Shown piece by piece: positions 62,724-64,000 of a stretch of DNA of 64,000 nt. Position 1 is the stretch's first letter; every line of letters begins with the position of its first letter. Source of the stretch: Lachnospiraceae bacterium (GTDB lineage: Bacteria; Bacillota; Clostridia; Lachnospirales; Lachnospiraceae); contig JAHZFJ010000007.1 of NCBI GenBank assembly GCA_019421365.1, positions 99,288 to 163,287 on the forward strand. Reading direction: 5' to 3'. The position numbers were made by a program, and so were the translations under genes. Below the pieces are notes generated by a model. That model was not told where the DNA came from. It saw only the letters and a program-made list of their open reading frames with translations, and ran no database searches.

Positions 62724-63986
62724 ATGAAGCTTGAATTTGATGGAGAACTTACTTATGTAGATGGAAGATACAATGTCATAATATCAGAATTACAACCTTC
62801 TGTCATGTATAAAGTTAATTTGGAAGTGAAGTATTCATGGTATGAATGTCCGTTGAAATCATCTGTAGTATATAAATCAGATGAAAGAGGGATGATAGAT
62901 TTTGATAAAGATATAGCAATAAAGGGGAAATATAAAATCCAGGATTCTATGGCACTAGATTATGGGCTTAGGTATGATAAAGGTGATTTTTACAAGAGAA
63001 AGGAAAGAGATTTTTCAAAAGAGTATATTTCGTATGAATATAAAGTAACAGGAGATGGTGATACATATCAAACTAAATTTGTAAGAAAATTCACTTCAGA
63101 AGATATACAATGTACAAAAATTCGTAATGAATTTGTAGGAGATTTTTATTATCATGTAATAAATAGTAGCCAAAAAATTCTAATTCTACTTGGAGGATCT
63201 GAAGGAGTTTTGAATCCTAACTTGCCGATTGCTGCTTGTTTAGCAAATAAGGGGATAGATGCAATGGCGGTACAATATTTTGATCCAGAAGTCAGTGATT
63301 TAAGAGAAATACTTCCTGAAAGGTTAGAAAGGATTCCAATAGAATATATTGATTCCGTTGTTAATTGGTTGGATAAACAAAGACCTGGAGAAGATATTTA
63401 TATTATGGGAACTTCAAGGGGAGCTGAACTATCGTTATTGTATTCGTCACTTAATAGTAGAATTAAGAAAGTTATTGCTATATCACCTTCCGCATATGTT
63501 TTTCAAGGTTGTGAGACTATATCTTCAGCGTGGCAAAAAAGCGGTAAAGCAGTGCCCTATATTAAAATAAATCTGGTTATTAACGCAATTGAGCAGACAT
63601 TATATCAAATACTTTCAATACTACACATCGAAAAGGGGTATTTCATATCATATGAGGTGAGTCGTATATTAGCATTGAATAAAGAAAAAAAGAGAATTAA
63701 AGTTGAAAATATTAAAGGTGATATTTGTGTGATAGCAGGAAAAAAAGATCGAGTATGGAATAGTTTAAAAGCTTTAAAGATAATTCAGGTAGCGTTAGAG
63801 AAAAACAACAATGATGATAAGAAACAATATAAACATCAATATTGGATTTTTAGTAATGCAGGACATTGTTTTTATACACCTTTTATATTCCCTATTGAAA
63901 ATACTAGTGGTGGCAGTAAACTAGATAATTATTATGCTAATGAAGACATTGTTCTAGTCAAGCGAAATTGTAACACTAGAGTATAA
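62724..63986 (+). CDS. BAAT/acyl-CoA thioester hydrolase-like protein
   Basis: 420 residues from ATG 62724 (GGGGG upstream; the frame opens at 62685 without a site). The N-terminal ~120 residues match the beta-sandwich N-terminal domain of acyl-CoA thioesterase/BAAT proteins. The C-terminal alpha/beta-hydrolase has ILILLGGSEGVLNPN, the nucleophile elbow IMGTSRGAELSLLYS (Ser), the Asp in CVIAGKKDRVWNS and the His in FSNAGHCFYTP. In Firmicutes such proteins are hydrolases of acyl-CoA or other thioesters or esters; the substrate is unknown. It is a separate transcription unit with its own promoter. Confidence 0.82.
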   Translation: MKLEFDGELTYVDGRYNVIISELQPSVMYKVNLEVKYSWYECPLKSSVVYKSDERGMIDFDKDIAIKGKYKIQDSMALDYGLRYDKGDFYKRKERDFSKEYISYEYKVTGDGDTYQTKFVRKFTSEDIQCTKIRNEFVGDFYYHVINSSQKILILLGGSEGVLNPNLPIAACLANKGIDAMAVQYFDPEVSDLREILPERLERIPIEYIDSVVNWLDKQRPGEDIYIMGTSRGAELSLLYSSLNSRIKKVIAISPSAYVFQGCETISSAWQKSGKAVPYIKINLVINAIEQTLYQILSILHIEKGYFISYEVSRILALNKEKKRIKVENIKGDICVIAGKKDRVWNSLKALKIIQVALEKNNNDDKKQYKHQYWIFSNAGHCFYTPFIFPIENTSGGSKLDNYYANEDIVLVKRNCNTRV

Positions 63987-64000
63987 AATTTATGCAGCTC

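Overview
The window looks like a low-GC, Gram-positive anaerobe of the Lachnospiraceae (Clostridium cluster XIVa). The gene content and style (UPF0210, YgiQ, RecU, LCP and RelQ-type proteins, HisZ plus short HisG, several intracellular glycoside hydrolases with ABC sugar importers) resemble Lachnoclostridium phytofermentans. That assignment is recognition plus inference, not a database result. Almost all genes lie on the + strand. No rRNA, tRNA, CRISPR array, intact insertion sequence or prophage was seen.

Layout. 0-18.6 kb is mostly housekeeping and envelope: a truncated UPF0210 gene, pepD, a CapA-like metallophosphatase, an LCP wall ligase, an M23 peptidase, a small alarmone synthetase, rRNA-modification genes (RsmF-like, RsuA-like, RluA-like), a HAD phosphatase, YgiQ, an ECF vitamin transporter (S component, fused double ATPase, EcfT), an unrecognised membrane protein and two tiny ORFs. 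18.7-31.2 kb looks like an acquired and partly decayed galactoside-type locus. It holds a LacI regulator broken by at least two frameshifts, a GH42 beta-galactosidase broken by one frameshift, a lipoprotein/YesM/YesN sensing operon, and a permease/permease/binding-protein importer behind a perfect LacI/CcpA-type operator. Gene debris lies on both sides. 31.3-41.3 kb has recU, a DEAD-box helicase, a Nudix hydrolase, a MATE gene reduced to its two ends, an intracellular GH5 with a divergent AraC regulator, an alpha/beta-hydrolase fused to a QueG-like iron-sulfur protein, a YARHG lipoprotein with an elaborate leader, and a CopZ-like protein without metal cysteines.

41.3-47.6 kb is the histidine operon hisZ-hisG-hisD-hisB-hisA-(hisF-like)-hisIE behind a consensus promoter. 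hisH and a functional-looking hisF are absent from it; the last gene carries an apparently inactive HisF-like domain in front of HisIE. 47.7-54.1 kb has a 40-residue membrane peptide, a serine hydrolase, a metallophosphoesterase and a 1231-residue secreted transglutaminase/repeat protein whose mRNA leader folds as a four-way junction. trpS follows, behind a tryptophan T-box (specifier UGG, T-box UGGC). A 269-nt near-perfect palindrome separates trpS from a maltodextrin locus: a LacI regulator divergent from a MalE/F/G-type importer and a GH13 cyclomaltodextrinase, with several matching palindromic operators. The window ends with a BAAT-type thioesterase.

The most unusual signals are the 269-nt palindrome at 55786-56054, which shares its end sequence with a small hairpin at 37437-37483; the structured leaders at 50295-50371 and 38968-39277; the HisF-like/HisIE fusion; and the hydrolase/QueG-like fusion. 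No wholly new multi-gene system was identified with confidence.
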